A stretch of 25,085 bases of DNA from an uncultured Clostridia bacterium (GTDB taxonomy: Bacteria; Bacillota; Clostridia; Christensenellales; Aristaeellaceae), in the NCBI GenBank assembly GCA_934670175.1, contig CAKUOX010000031.1, positions 1 through 25,085 on the forward strand. Reading direction: 5' to 3'. Numbering within the stretch: the stretch's first letter is position 1; every line of letters starts with the position of its first letter. Below the pieces are notes generated by a model. The model was not told where the DNA came from, made no database searches, and worked only from the letters and a program-made list of their open reading frames with translations. This document shows, one piece after another, positions 1-8,837 of this stretch. The position numbers were made by a program, and so were the translations under genes.

Positions 1-76
1 TGGTGGGAACAACAGGGCTCGAACCTGTGACCCTCTGCTTGTAAGGCAGATGCTCTCCCAGCTGAGCTATGCTCCC
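1..76 (-). tRNA. tRNA-Val (anticodon TAC)
   Basis: Read on the minus strand, a full cloverleaf is visible. The acceptor stem is GGGAGCA paired with TGTTCCC. The D-arm follows, then an anticodon stem CTGCC/GGCAG-like around TTACAAG with anticodon TAC (reads GUA valine codons), then a T-arm with GGTTCGAGCC. The 3' CCA is encoded in the DNA at positions 1-3. A strong promoter lies just upstream at 109-137. Other tRNAs of a cluster could continue beyond the window edge. Confidence 0.96.
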
Positions 77-108
77 TCACCAAAACCGCTTACCGCGGCG
101 ACTTGTAT

Positions 109-137
109 ATAATACATCAATTCCTTGGATTTGTCAA
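109..137 (-). promoter_or_regulatory. Promoter of tRNA-Val
   Basis: On the minus strand a perfect TTGACA -35 box (132-137) is separated by 17 bp from TATTAT (109-114). It sits about 33 bp upstream of the tRNA 5' end. This is the only promoter in the window with a perfect consensus -35. Confidence 0.8.
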
Positions 138-216
138 TACCTAATTCCGCAATTTAATCATTTTTGTTGTATTCGGCGTTGACTGCACTGGTTCCTTCCG
201 AGTTTTAAAAATGATA

Positions 217-245
217 TTGCTAACGGTTCAAATCACGACTATAAT
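217..245 (+). promoter_or_regulatory. Promoter of the traX-like gene
   Basis: TTGCTA (217-222), a 17-bp spacer and a perfect TATAAT (240-245), 48 bp upstream of the ATG at 294. Confidence 0.7.
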
Positions 246-293
246 ATGAAGCATACATATCAAACAAACATCCCATACATCGGAGGCGTAAAG

Positions 294-1127
294 ATGTCTA
301 CCAGGACAAAACCCATACGGGAAGAGTGTACTGCTGCGATGCAGGGCATCATATCCCGAAGAAATGCGAATACATGCATGGCACGCGGTGGCATGAATGC
401 AAACAGACTGAAGCTGATCGCGATTGCGGCAATGACGATGGACCACCTGACGTGGCTGCTGTTCCCAGGGTATACGCGCGCGGCGCTGCCGCTGCTGATG
501 CACCTGCTGGGCAGGATCACCTGTCCCATCATGTGCTTTTTCATCGCGGAGGGCTATTGCCACACGCGCAGCGTGAAGAAATACGCGCTGCGTCTGCTGG
601 CGCTGGCGATCATATCCCATTTTGCGTACCTGCTGGCATCAAATGATTATGTGGATTGGCACTCGTTCATTCCATTTTATTACGGCAGCGTGTTGAACCA
701 GACCGGCGTGATCTGGTCCCTGCTGGGCGGTCTTCTAATGCTCTGCATAAACGATAGCAAGCGGCTGAATGCAGTTACAAAGGCATTGTGCGTGCTGCTG
801 ATCTGTGCGCTGACCTTTTCGGCGGACTGGAGCTGCATCGCCGCGCTGTGCATACTTTCCATTGGCAGTAACCGCGGCAGGCCGAAGCGGCAGATCGCAT
901 GGTGTATGTTCTATGTCACGCTCTATGCACTGGTATATGCGCTGGCGCTCGACACGGTATACGGCGCGCTTCAGCTCGGCGCTGTGTTCGCCGTTCCTCT
1001 GCTGGCGCTCTATAATGGGCAGCGCGGCAATCCGGCGCTGAGTAGCGCGATGAAGTGGCTTTTCTACATCTACTATCCGCTGCATCTGGCGATCATTGGC
1101 CTGATCCGTCTGCTGTGGCTGAAGTAA
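294..1127 (+). CDS. TraX family integral membrane protein
   Basis: A 277-aa hydrophobic protein. The conserved TraX-type opening follows a polar N-terminal stretch: an LKLIAIAAMTMDH segment with the Asp-His pair, then a helix containing GRITCPIMCFFIAEGY. About eight membrane segments are visible, and the protein ends in a basic residue after a hydrophobic helix. The family is named after TraX of the F plasmid, which acetylates pilin. Chromosomal Firmicute members are thought to be membrane acyltransferase-like proteins of unknown substrate. I chose ATG 294 because GGAGG lies 7 bp upstream; the in-frame ATG at 246 overlaps the -10 region and has no ribosome site. A later start at the MNANRLK methionine would trim the polar N-terminus. 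No conjugation genes are nearby, so a role in plasmid transfer is unlikely. Confidence 0.82.
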   Translation: MSTRTKPIREECTAAMQGIISRRNANTCMARGGMNANRLKLIAIAAMTMDHLTWLLFPGYTRAALPLLMHLLGRITCPIMCFFIAEGYCHTRSVKKYALRLLALAIISHFAYLLASNDYVDWHSFIPFYYGSVLNQTGVIWSLLGGLLMLCINDSKRLNAVTKALCVLLICALTFSADWSCIAALCILSIGSNRGRPKRQIAWCMFYVTLYALVYALALDTVYGALQLGAVFAVPLLALYNGQRGNPALSSAMKWLFYIYYPLHLAIIGLIRLLWLK

Positions 1128-1210
1128 TCTAAGCGTATAAAAATGACGACTATCTCCATAAGGCCTGCCCGCAAACGCGGGGGCATATTGTGTTTAACTC
1201 TAATCATGAA

Positions 1211-1250
1211 GGCCTGTTGCAGAACTGCAGCAGGCCCTCTTTACTTTTTC
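1211..1250 (+). terminator. Rho-independent terminator after traX-like gene
   Basis: GGCCTGTTGCA pairs with TGCAGCAGGCC (1211-1236) around a GAAC loop, giving 11 pairs with one U-G wobble. CTCTTTACTTTTTC follows. On the minus strand the same stem has a C-A mismatch and no T-run, so it fits the plus strand best. It lies between the convergent traX-like and coiled-coil genes and may act on both. Confidence 0.7.
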
Positions 1251-1261
1251 GATTTCAGGTC

Positions 1262-1903
1262 TTACTCGGCCTCGTCGCCCAACTCGGCGCGGCGGCTGCG
1301 GACGGCCTTACAGGCCTCCGTCAGCTCATCCTCCACCGACGCCAGCAGCTTATAGGCATCGTGCGTGGCCTTCAGGCGCAGCTCGCTCGCCTCCACGCGC
1401 GCATCGTTTTTAATAATACGCGCCTCGTCGCGCGCCTGGCGCACGATTTCGTTCTCGCTCACCATATGATCCGCACGCTCCTGTGCATCCGCCAGGATGG
1501 CATGCGCCTCGTTCTGCGCGTCGGCGACGATCCGTTCGGCGTCATCCCGCGCCTTTTCAAGCGCGGCGTTGGCCCGCATTTCAGCCGAACTCACGCGGTT
1601 CATGGCCGCAGTTTCCGCCGAGCCGAGAATGCGGTCGCGCTCGGAATACATCTGCATGCCGTACTGCACGGCGTCGGGCAGGTTGCGCTCCATATCGTCG
1701 ATGATCATCAGGCATTTATCCGCATCGATGATTTTCTTGCTGGTCAGCGGGACATTTGCGCCCGAGCGGATCGCAACGCGAATGTGCTTGAGCAGCTCCA
1801 GAAAATACTTCATATCATCGATATCTTCCGAAGTGTTCGCCTGCGGCGCCTCGCGAACCTCCTGATCCTCATCATCGTAGAATTTTTCCTGATCGTGATC
1901 CAT
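1262..1903 (-). CDS. Coiled-coil protein, ATPase-subunit-like, downstream of coaD
   Basis: A 213-aa acidic protein. The N-terminal part (residues 1-70) includes a KYFLELLKHIRVAIRSG segment. A long helical region from roughly residue 90 to 200 is rich in Ala, Arg and Glu with heptad character (for example ARDDAERIVADAQNEAHAIL). Such proteins are often auto-annotated as 'ATPase', 'V-type ATPase subunit H-like' or DivIVA-like because of coiled-coil similarity. There is no nucleotide-binding motif and no membrane segment, so I do not assign ATPase activity. Start ATG 1903 has GGAAAGGAAGGG upstream. The coaD stop codon ends 1 bp before it, so it is the last gene of the rsmD-coaD operon. A scaffold role at the division or sporulation septum is a guess from fold only. 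Confidence 0.75.
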   Translation of the reverse strand: MDHDQEKFYDDEDQEVREAPQANTSEDIDDMKYFLELLKHIRVAIRSGANVPLTSKKIIDADKCLMIIDDMERNLPDAVQYGMQMYSERDRILGSAETAAMNRVSSAEMRANAALEKARDDAERIVADAQNEAHAILADAQERADHMVSENEIVRQARDEARIIKNDARVEASELRLKATHDAYKLLASVEDELTEACKAVRSRRAELGDEAE

Positions 1904-1904
1904 T

Positions 1905-2402
1905 CTAGCCCTTCCTTTCCGCATCCGGACACACACCGTATGCAGCGTAGATTTTCCCGATAATCTTCCCGGGAACCATGCCCGCGATGGGCGCGCCATG
2001 CGCCGCGCAATCGCGCACGATGGTGGAAGAAATCATGCTGTATTCGGGCATACAGCCAATAAATACCGTTTCAATATTGCCGATCTGCCGATTGGCCGCA
2101 GCCATCTGCATCTCGAAGCTCAGGTCGGCCTCGCCGCGCAGACCGCGCAGAATCACATCCGCACCCTCGCGGCGCACCACATCCGCCAGCAGCCCCTGAT
2201 CCGCGATCACGCGGACGTTGGCAAGCTCCGCAGTGACCTCCCGCAGCATCTCAAGCCGCGCCTCGGGCGAAAATACATAGGTTTTCGCCGTCTGCGACAT
2301 CACCGCGACCACCACTTCGTCGAACATGGCGCTTGCGCGTCGGATAATATCCAGATGCCCGAGCGTGGGCGGCGAAAAGCTACCCGCATAAACAGCCCTC
2401 AT
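1905..2402 (-). CDS. coaD: Phosphopantetheine adenylyltransferase
   Basis: A 165-aa protein of usual CoaD length. It transfers AMP from ATP to 4'-phosphopantetheine, giving dephospho-CoA, the penultimate step of CoA synthesis. The nucleotidyltransferase motif TLGH is at residues 13-16, ILRGLR follows near the middle, and the C-terminal SSTIVRD motif resembles the usual SSS-hydrophobic-hR signature. The first loop reads YAGSFSPPTLGH instead of the common YPGSFDPxTxGH, so a Ser replaces the usual Asp; the rest of the protein is typical. It overlaps rsmD by 4 bp (ATGA), so the two are translationally coupled, and it is followed 1 bp later by the coiled-coil gene. It acts in the cytoplasm, as a hexamer in known homologues. 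Confidence 0.95.
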   Translation of the reverse strand: MRAVYAGSFSPPTLGHLDIIRRASAMFDEVVVAVMSQTAKTYVFSPEARLEMLREVTAELANVRVIADQGLLADVVRREGADVILRGLRGEADLSFEMQMAAANRQIGNIETVFIGCMPEYSMISSTIVRDCAAHGAPIAGMVPGKIIGKIYAAYGVCPDAERKG

Positions 2403-2956
2403 CCTTCTATCCTCCGTACGAAATCAATAGCCGTTTCGCCGTAGCTGCGCATATCATAGATCTCAAAGCCGTCCGGAACATCGATCTCGACATCCCGCCT
2501 GCGCTCACAGACGATCACCGCGCCCTCGGTCAACGCGCGCGCGCTCAGCAGGCGCGCCATGGCGTCGGCATAGGCATCGGTCATGCGATACGGCGGATCC
2601 AGAAATACCAGATCGAAGCGTTCCCCCAGCGCAGAAATGGCGCTGCGGTAATCCGCCTTCACGATCCGCACCCGCGCTTCCAGCTCATCCTTGAGCACGT
2701 TTGCGGCGTTTCTGGAAATGACCTCTATCGCGCGCCGCGAATTATCTGCAATCACCGCCCGCGCTGCGCCGCGGCTCAGCGCCTCCAGCGCCAGCGCGCC
2801 GGTTCCGCCAAAGAGATCCAGCACCACCGCGTCCAGTACCTGGCCGCCCAGAATATTGAACAGCGAACCCCGAATTTTGTCCGAGGTCGGCCGCGTCTGA
2901 TCGCCGGGCGGGGCGAACAAAGTTCTTCCCCGCGCCTCTCCTGAAATAATGCGCAT
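2399..2956 (-). CDS. rsmD: 16S rRNA (guanine966-N2)-methyltransferase
   Basis: A 185-aa SAM-dependent methyltransferase that modifies G966 of 16S rRNA in the small subunit. The N-terminus MRIISGEARGRTL is typical of RsmD. The SAM-binding motif I is LDLFGGTGALALEALSRGA, and the catalytic motif DPPY sits in FDLVFLDPPYRM. I chose ATG 2956, which has AGGTGA upstream, over the longer in-frame start at 3010 because that one falls inside the -35 box. It is the first gene of an rsmD-coaD-coiled-coil operon with its own promoter at 2982-3010. The rsmD-coaD pairing is widespread in Firmicutes. Confidence 0.95.
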   Translation of the reverse strand: MRIISGEARGRTLFAPPGDQTRPTSDKIRGSLFNILGGQVLDAVVLDLFGGTGALALEALSRGAARAVIADNSRRAIEVISRNAANVLKDELEARVRIVKADYRSAISALGERFDLVFLDPPYRMTDAYADAMARLLSARALTEGAVIVCERRRDVEIDVPDGFEIYDMRSYGETAIDFVRRIEG

Positions 2957-2981
2957 AGCTTCACCTATGATATTTGTCTTA

Positions 2982-3010
2982 ATTATATCACAATTAGCGC
3001 ACGTTTGCAA
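2982..3010 (-). promoter_or_regulatory. Promoter of the rsmD-coaD operon
   Basis: On the minus strand TTGCAA (3005-3010), 17 bp, then TATAAT (2982-2987), 25 bp upstream of the rsmD ATG. Confidence 0.75.
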
Positions 3011-3080
3011 ACTCTATTTTCGTATTTATATCAAATTTCAGCCGTACGGCGCCATTGTTCATAATAATTTTACGTTTTCA

Positions 3081-3104
3081 GGGCGGTCAATATCCTGGCC
3101 GCCC
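3081..3104 (-). terminator. GC-rich hairpin after alr, possible terminator
   Basis: GGGCGGTC and GGCCGCCC pair around an 8-nt loop, just downstream of the alr stop. There is no T-run on the minus strand after the stem (it continues TGAAAACG), so termination would be weak or factor-assisted. On the plus strand the stem is followed by CCTTATTTT, but no plus-strand gene lies upstream. Confidence 0.4.
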
Positions 3105-3116
3105 CCTTATTTTGAT

Positions 3117-4223
3117 TCAATTCATCCGTTCGTATACCCTCGGCACGCGCTGAGAAAAGCCCAGCATGATCTCATATGGGATCGTGCCCGCGATCTCGGC
3201 CAGCTCGTCCGGCGTGATGCGCTCCGCGCCCTGCGCGCCCATCAGCACCACCTCGCTGTTCATGTCCGCCTGGGGAATGTCCGTCACATCCAGCATCAGC
3301 ATATCCATACACACGTTGCCGACCACACGCGCGCGCCGGCCGCACACCAGCGCCGAGGCGCGATTGCTGAGCGCGCGCGGATAGCCGTCGCCATAGCCGA
3401 TGGGCACGGTCATCACGCGCATATCGCGCGGCGCATAAAAGGAACGCGAATAGCCGATGCTCTCGCCCATGCCGATGCGTTCGATGCGCACGGGGCGCGT
3501 CGCCAGCGTCTGCGCATATTTCAGTTTGCCGTCCAGCTCCGGCAGCAGCGTACCGTACAGGCCGATGCCCGCGCGCACATAATCATACTGATAGCGCGGA
3601 TCCATCATCGCCGTGGTCGCCGCCGCGTGTGCCACGGGCGAAAATCCTGCCGCGCGCACCGCATCCAGCGCGGCCGCGAAGCGCGCGTTCTGCATTTCGG
3701 TAAACGCCGCGTCGCTGTCGGCGGCGCAGAAATGCGTAAATATCCCCGTCATGTGCACCTGCGGGCAGTTTTCCCGCCAATGCGCCAGCAGCGCGCCAAG
3801 CGCATCCATATCGCGCACGCCGATGCGGCCCATGCCCGTGTCGATCTTCAGGTGCGCCTTTGCCGCCCGGCCGCAGCGCGCGGCCTCATCCTGAAGCACA
3901 TCCAGCATATCCGCCTCGTACACCGCCTGCGATACGTCCGCGCGCACGGCGCGGCGCAGCGAATCCTCATTGCCGCCGCCCAGGATCAGCACCGGCTGGG
4001 CAATGCCCGCCGCGCGCAGCGCCTCGGCCTCCTCCACGATGGCCACGGCGAAGGCGTCTGCTCCCGCAGCCAGCATGGTGTGCGCTGCCTCGATCGCGCC
4101 GTGACCATAGGCGTCCGCCTTCACCACGCACACCATGCCTACATTTGCCGGAATGGCGCTGCGAATGGCGCGGGCGTTGTCGTAGAGCGCGCGTTCAGAT
4201 ATTCTTAAAACCGTTGGTCTCAT
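3117..4223 (-). CDS. alr: Alanine racemase
   Basis: A 368-aa PLP-dependent fold-type III enzyme that interconverts L- and D-alanine for peptidoglycan. The PLP lysine lies in VVKADAYGHG (about K35). The Arg of GMGRIG and the YVRAGIGLYG block are present. The second catalytic base Tyr is in GESIGYSRSF (about Y258). C-terminal IGYGDGYPR and VCMDMLMLDVTD are family signatures. The phosphate-contact loop, commonly HxANSA, reads HAAATTA here, a variant. I chose ATG 4223, with GGTGG 5 bp upstream; an in-frame GTG at 4235 has no good ribosome site. It is a single gene, divergent from the U32 gene at 4434. A serine-racemase variant cannot be excluded, but no VanT-like membrane domain is present. Confidence 0.94.
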   Translation of the reverse strand: MRPTVLRISERALYDNARAIRSAIPANVGMVCVVKADAYGHGAIEAAHTMLAAGADAFAVAIVEEAEALRAAGIAQPVLILGGGNEDSLRRAVRADVSQAVYEADMLDVLQDEAARCGRAAKAHLKIDTGMGRIGVRDMDALGALLAHWRENCPQVHMTGIFTHFCAADSDAAFTEMQNARFAAALDAVRAAGFSPVAHAAATTAMMDPRYQYDYVRAGIGLYGTLLPELDGKLKYAQTLATRPVRIERIGMGESIGYSRSFYAPRDMRVMTVPIGYGDGYPRALSNRASALVCGRRARVVGNVCMDMLMLDVTDIPQADMNSEVVLMGAQGAERITPDELAEIAGTIPYEIMLGFSQRVPRVYERMN

Positions 4224-4370
4224 ATTTACCACCACATTTCTCTTGTCAACTCATATCGCTTCCACGTTAAAATGCGCCTGTAAACCGGCAGGGCGCGCAT
4301 TGCAGCCTGAGAAGCGCAGCATTTGTCCATCCATTATAGCCCCGCGCGCGCAATTTTGCAAGCGCATGCC

Positions 4371-4399
4371 TTGCCAATGCCGCGCTTTGCGTGTATACT
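4371..4399 (+). promoter_or_regulatory. Promoter of the trhP-like U32 gene
   Basis: TTGCCA (4371-4376), 17 bp, TATACT (4394-4399), 34 bp upstream of the ATG. The rest of the alr/U32 divergent region (4224-4370) shows no clear promoter for alr. Confidence 0.7.
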
Positions 4400-4433
4400 G
4401 AGAGAAAACACGCAGAAACGGAATACCTGTTAC

Positions 4434-5660
4434 ATGAAAGAAAATCATTTTGAACTGCTCGCACCCGCGGGCGATATGGAACGCCTGCAAACCGCGCTAC
4501 GTTTCGGCGCGGATGCGGTTTACGTCGGTGGACCGCTGCTCCAGCTGCGCGCGGGCAGCGTGGGCTTTGATATGCAAACCCTGAAAACCGCCGCCGATAC
4601 CGCACACGCGGCGGGGAAAAAGCTCTACGTCGCCGTAAACGCCTTTGCGAACAACGCTGAGGCGGACGCGGCGGGCGACTATGCCCGCTCGCTTCAGGCG
4701 CTGGGCGCGGACGCGGTGATCGCCGCCGACCTGGGCGTGATCGCCGCCGTGCGCGAGGCCGCGCCGGAGCTGCCGGTGCATGTGAGCACGCAGGCGAATT
4801 GCCTGAACCACCGCGCGGCCCAGGCCTATGCGTCGCTTGGCGTTAAGCGCATCGTGCTCGGGCGTGAAATGCCGCTTACCGATATTCGCGCGCTGCGGCG
4901 CAGTCTGCCGGACGAGGTGGAGCTGGAGGCGTTCGTGCACGGCGCGATGTGCATGGCCTACTCCGGCCGCTGCATGATCTCCGCCTATCTGACCGGCCGC
5001 AGCGCGAATCGCGGCGCCTGCGCGCAGTCGTGCCGCTGGAAGTACCATCTGACGGAGGAAACGCGCCCCGGCGAATTCTTCCCCGTGGAGGAAGATGCGC
5101 GCGGCACCACGATACTCAGCTCATTCGACCTGAACTGCATGGGTTTTCTGGATCAGCTGATGGATGCAGGCGTGACCTCCTTTAAGATCGAGGGACGCAT
5201 GAAATCGCCCTTCTACGTCGCCACCGTGGTCAGCGCCTATCGCCGCCGCATCGACAGCCTGCTGCGCGGCACGGCAAGCGCGGCGGAAACCGAGCTGCTC
5301 CAGCGCGAGCTGCGCGCTGCCAGCCACCGCCCCTATTCCACGGGCTTCTATTTTGGTGAACTAAAGAAGCACGCGCCGGACGACGGCGTCTACCTGCAGG
5401 AAACGCGCTTTGTGGGCGTGGTGCGGCGTGTGCAGGCGGGGCGCATCGAGATCGAGCTGCGCAACCGCATTTTCGAGGGCGAGGAGATCGAGCTCCTGTC
5501 GCCCGCTGCGCTGGGCGCGCACTTTACCGCCCGCAGCATCCGCGACGCCGAGGGCAGCGCCGTACACGCAGCGACGCGGCCTTCCGAAATATACAGCATG
5601 GACTGCGACGCGCCCGCTGCCGAGGGTGACCTGCTGCGCATCCGCATTTCCGGTCAATGA
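4434..5660 (+). CDS. Peptidase U32 family protein, TrhP/YegQ-like tRNA hydroxylation factor
   Basis: A 408-aa protein. It opens with LLAPAGDMERLQTALRFGADAVYVGG, the U32 N-terminal motif. The U32 signature follows at about residues 165-200: EAFVHGAMCMAYSGRCMIS then NRGACAQSC. Cysteines at 173, 180, 196 and 235 have the spacing expected for the Fe-S ligands of this family. Despite the peptidase name, TrhP homologues hydroxylate U34 of certain tRNAs (5-hydroxyuridine) using prephenate. The C-terminal third (from about residue 330) resembles the small beta-barrel domain of TrhP proteins. I chose ATG 4434 for its fit to the motif and its position downstream of a good promoter; the ribosome site is weak. 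It is a single gene. A second, larger U32 paralogue is at 12264. Confidence 0.88.
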   Translation: MKENHFELLAPAGDMERLQTALRFGADAVYVGGPLLQLRAGSVGFDMQTLKTAADTAHAAGKKLYVAVNAFANNAEADAAGDYARSLQALGADAVIAADLGVIAAVREAAPELPVHVSTQANCLNHRAAQAYASLGVKRIVLGREMPLTDIRALRRSLPDEVELEAFVHGAMCMAYSGRCMISAYLTGRSANRGACAQSCRWKYHLTEETRPGEFFPVEEDARGTTILSSFDLNCMGFLDQLMDAGVTSFKIEGRMKSPFYVATVVSAYRRRIDSLLRGTASAAETELLQRELRAASHRPYSTGFYFGELKKHAPDDGVYLQETRFVGVVRRVQAGRIEIELRNRIFEGEEIELLSPAALGAHFTARSIRDAEGSAVHAATRPSEIYSMDCDAPAAEGDLLRIRISGQ

Positions 5661-5780
5661 TTTCAGCCAAAACAGGTACGAAGGACCGCCCATGCCGGAC
5701 GATCCCCCGATTTGGTTGACGTGCGAGAATTCGCAAACGAGCCCTATCAGGACGCGCCGGCAATTCTCCTAAGATAACGC

Positions 5781-5981
5781 TTAGCGGTTGCCGCTCATGG
5801 AGCGCTCCTGCGCCTCGATCATCTTGCGAACCATGTTGCCGCCGATGTGGCCGGCATCCTTGGAGGCCAGATTGCCATTGTAGCCCTGGTTCAGGGTGAT
5901 GCCCAGCTCGTTGGCCACTTCCTGCTTCATGTTGGCCATGGCCTGACGTGCTTCCGGAACATTGATCTTGCTATTCTTCAT
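5781..5981 (-). CDS. Alpha/beta-type small acid-soluble spore protein
   Basis: A 66-aa DNA-binding SASP. The first motif, MKQEVANELGI, contains the Glu-Val-Ala site that germination protease GPR cuts. The second motif, GYNGNLASKDAGHIGGNMVRKMI, is the conserved DNA-contacting helix region. In the forespore such proteins coat DNA, shift it towards A-form and protect it from UV and heat; they supply amino acids on germination. AAGGAG lies 9 bp before the ATG. It is the second of two tandem SASP genes, 96 bp after the first. Confidence 0.95.
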   Translation of the reverse strand: MKNSKINVPEARQAMANMKQEVANELGITLNQGYNGNLASKDAGHIGGNMVRKMIEAQERSMSGNR

Positions 5982-6021
5982 TTTGATATTCTCCTTAAAA
6001 ATCTGAAAATGCGTTGTCTGT

Positions 6022-6062
6022 GCGCGCCGGACGGCGGTTCATCTGCCCGCCGATCCGCGCGC
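6022..6062 (-). terminator. Long GC-rich stem between the two SASP genes
   Basis: GCGCGCCGGACGGCGG (6022-6037) pairs with CCGCCGATCCGCGCGC (6047-6062) with one bulge per arm and a 9-nt loop. On the minus strand it lies just after the stop of the first SASP gene. Only a weak T-rich stretch (CGCATTTTC) follows, so it may attenuate read-through or stabilise the mRNA rather than stop it. Confidence 0.45.
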
Positions 6063-6077
6063 CTCGGGATCGTCCCA

Positions 6078-6260
6078 TCAGTTGCCGCTGTGCTGCTTCT
6101 GGTAGTCCTGGATCATTTTGCGAACCATTTCGCCGCCGACGTGGCCGTTCTCCTTGGCGCTCAGGTTACCATTGTAACCCTTGACCAGGTTCACGCCCAG
6201 CTCGCGCGCGACTTCGAACTTCATGTTCTCCATCGCCTTCTTGCTTTCAGGCGTCATCAT
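6078..6260 (-). CDS. Alpha/beta-type small acid-soluble spore protein
   Basis: A 60-aa SASP with MKFEVARELGV (GPR cleavage motif) and KGYNGNLSAKENGHVGGEMVRKMI (second conserved block). The function is as for other alpha/beta SASPs: forespore DNA protection. GGGAGGTGA lies 7 bp before the first of two adjacent ATGs, which I took as start. It shares most conserved positions with the neighbour at 5781, so the pair probably arose by tandem duplication. A loose sigma-G-like sequence (TGTAAA, then CAAAATA 15 bp on) lies upstream on the minus strand, as expected for a forespore gene, but the match is weak. Confidence 0.95.
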   Translation of the reverse strand: MMTPESKKAMENMKFEVARELGVNLVKGYNGNLSAKENGHVGGEMVRKMIQDYQKQHSGN

Positions 6261-6372
6261 GCTTTTTCACCTCCCGTTTCAGTCTGTGACCTATTTTGAC
6301 CGGGAAAAGTGCTTTTACACTGGAAATTGTCTACTGGGTTTTTTTGCGAATTTTGCCGGAGAAGATCATAAA

Positions 6373-6409
6373 GGGCGCAATGCCGGCTGTCTTCGCCGAC
6401 CCTGCGCCC
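6373..6409 (-). terminator. Probable terminator after recG
   Basis: GGGCGCA pairs with TGCGCCC, with an inner CGGC/GCCG stem. On the minus strand it lies just downstream of the recG stop and is followed by TTTATGATCTTC, a broken T-run. Confidence 0.5.
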
Positions 6410-6434
6410 GCGTAAAATAAATAAGAAAATTCCC

Positions 6435-8441
<2,007 letters not shown>

Positions 8442-8484
8442 ATGCTTCCCCACCTTTCAGAAAATAATTCGTCAATGCGCTTCG

Positions 8485-8740
8485 AAAAAAGCAGACCCGA
8501 TAGCGGATCTCAGGATGTTGACAAAGTCAACAGACTGCCAGACGCTGAAAAACCCTGCAAGACAAGGAAACGCGGGCTGCAAATGAGGGCGCATACACGG
8601 ACGTATGTAACCGATTTTGCAGCCCGCGTTGACGAAGTAAGCAGAAATTTCAACTTCTCCAGAAGTTATTCACGAAATTTCTGCGGTTGCGGGGTTTGTC
8701 AGTGGTCTGAGACCCGATAGCGGATCTGCTTTTATTTTTT
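8485..8740. repeat. MITE/REP-like element of nested palindromes with terminal inverted repeats
   Basis: This fills most of the 8442-8837 gap between recG and fakA. The ends AAAAGCAGA (8487-8495) and TCTGCTTTT (8725-8733) are inverted repeats. Each sits beside an identical 18-bp direct copy (8493-8510 and 8710-8727) that is itself near-palindromic. Inside are GTTGACaaaGTCAAC (8517-8531) and a perfect 15-bp stem AACGCGGGCTGCAAA/TTTGCAGCCCGCGTT (8569-8583, 8616-8630) holding a CATAC/GTATG hairpin. A nested stem CAGAAATTTC/GAAATTTCTG (8642-8651, 8674-8683) encloses AACTTCTccAGAAGTT. The outermost hairpins are followed by TTTTTT on the minus strand and GCTTTTATTTTTT on the plus strand, so both ends look like outward terminators. 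No protein is encoded. Confidence 0.65.
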
Positions 8741-8837
8741 AGCACAGGAATCAGCCTCAATGGCAGCTGCAGCCAGACAGGGATCCGGCTGTCGCGCCGT
8801 TGCCGCCAAAATCTGCGACAATTCCTGATGAGCGCCG

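Noticed and set aside
1162..1185. Imperfect hairpin GCCCGC-AAAC-GCGGGGGC after the traX-like stop
   Set aside because: The stem has a bulge and no T-run follows. The better terminator is at 1211-1250.
5692..5772. Short plus-strand frame MPDDPPIWLT after the U32 gene, with an AAGGA upstream
   Set aside because: Only 26 codons, no recognisable pattern, and convergent with the SASP gene. The U32 frame also stays open after its stop until about 5775 (ending DAPAILLR), but without a start; both are probably chance.
8755..8837. Frame continuing after the fakA stop that would end GSLSGCSCH
   Set aside because: It has no start codon or ribosome site and depends on reading through TAA. The Cys-Gly ending is not enough to call a peptide.
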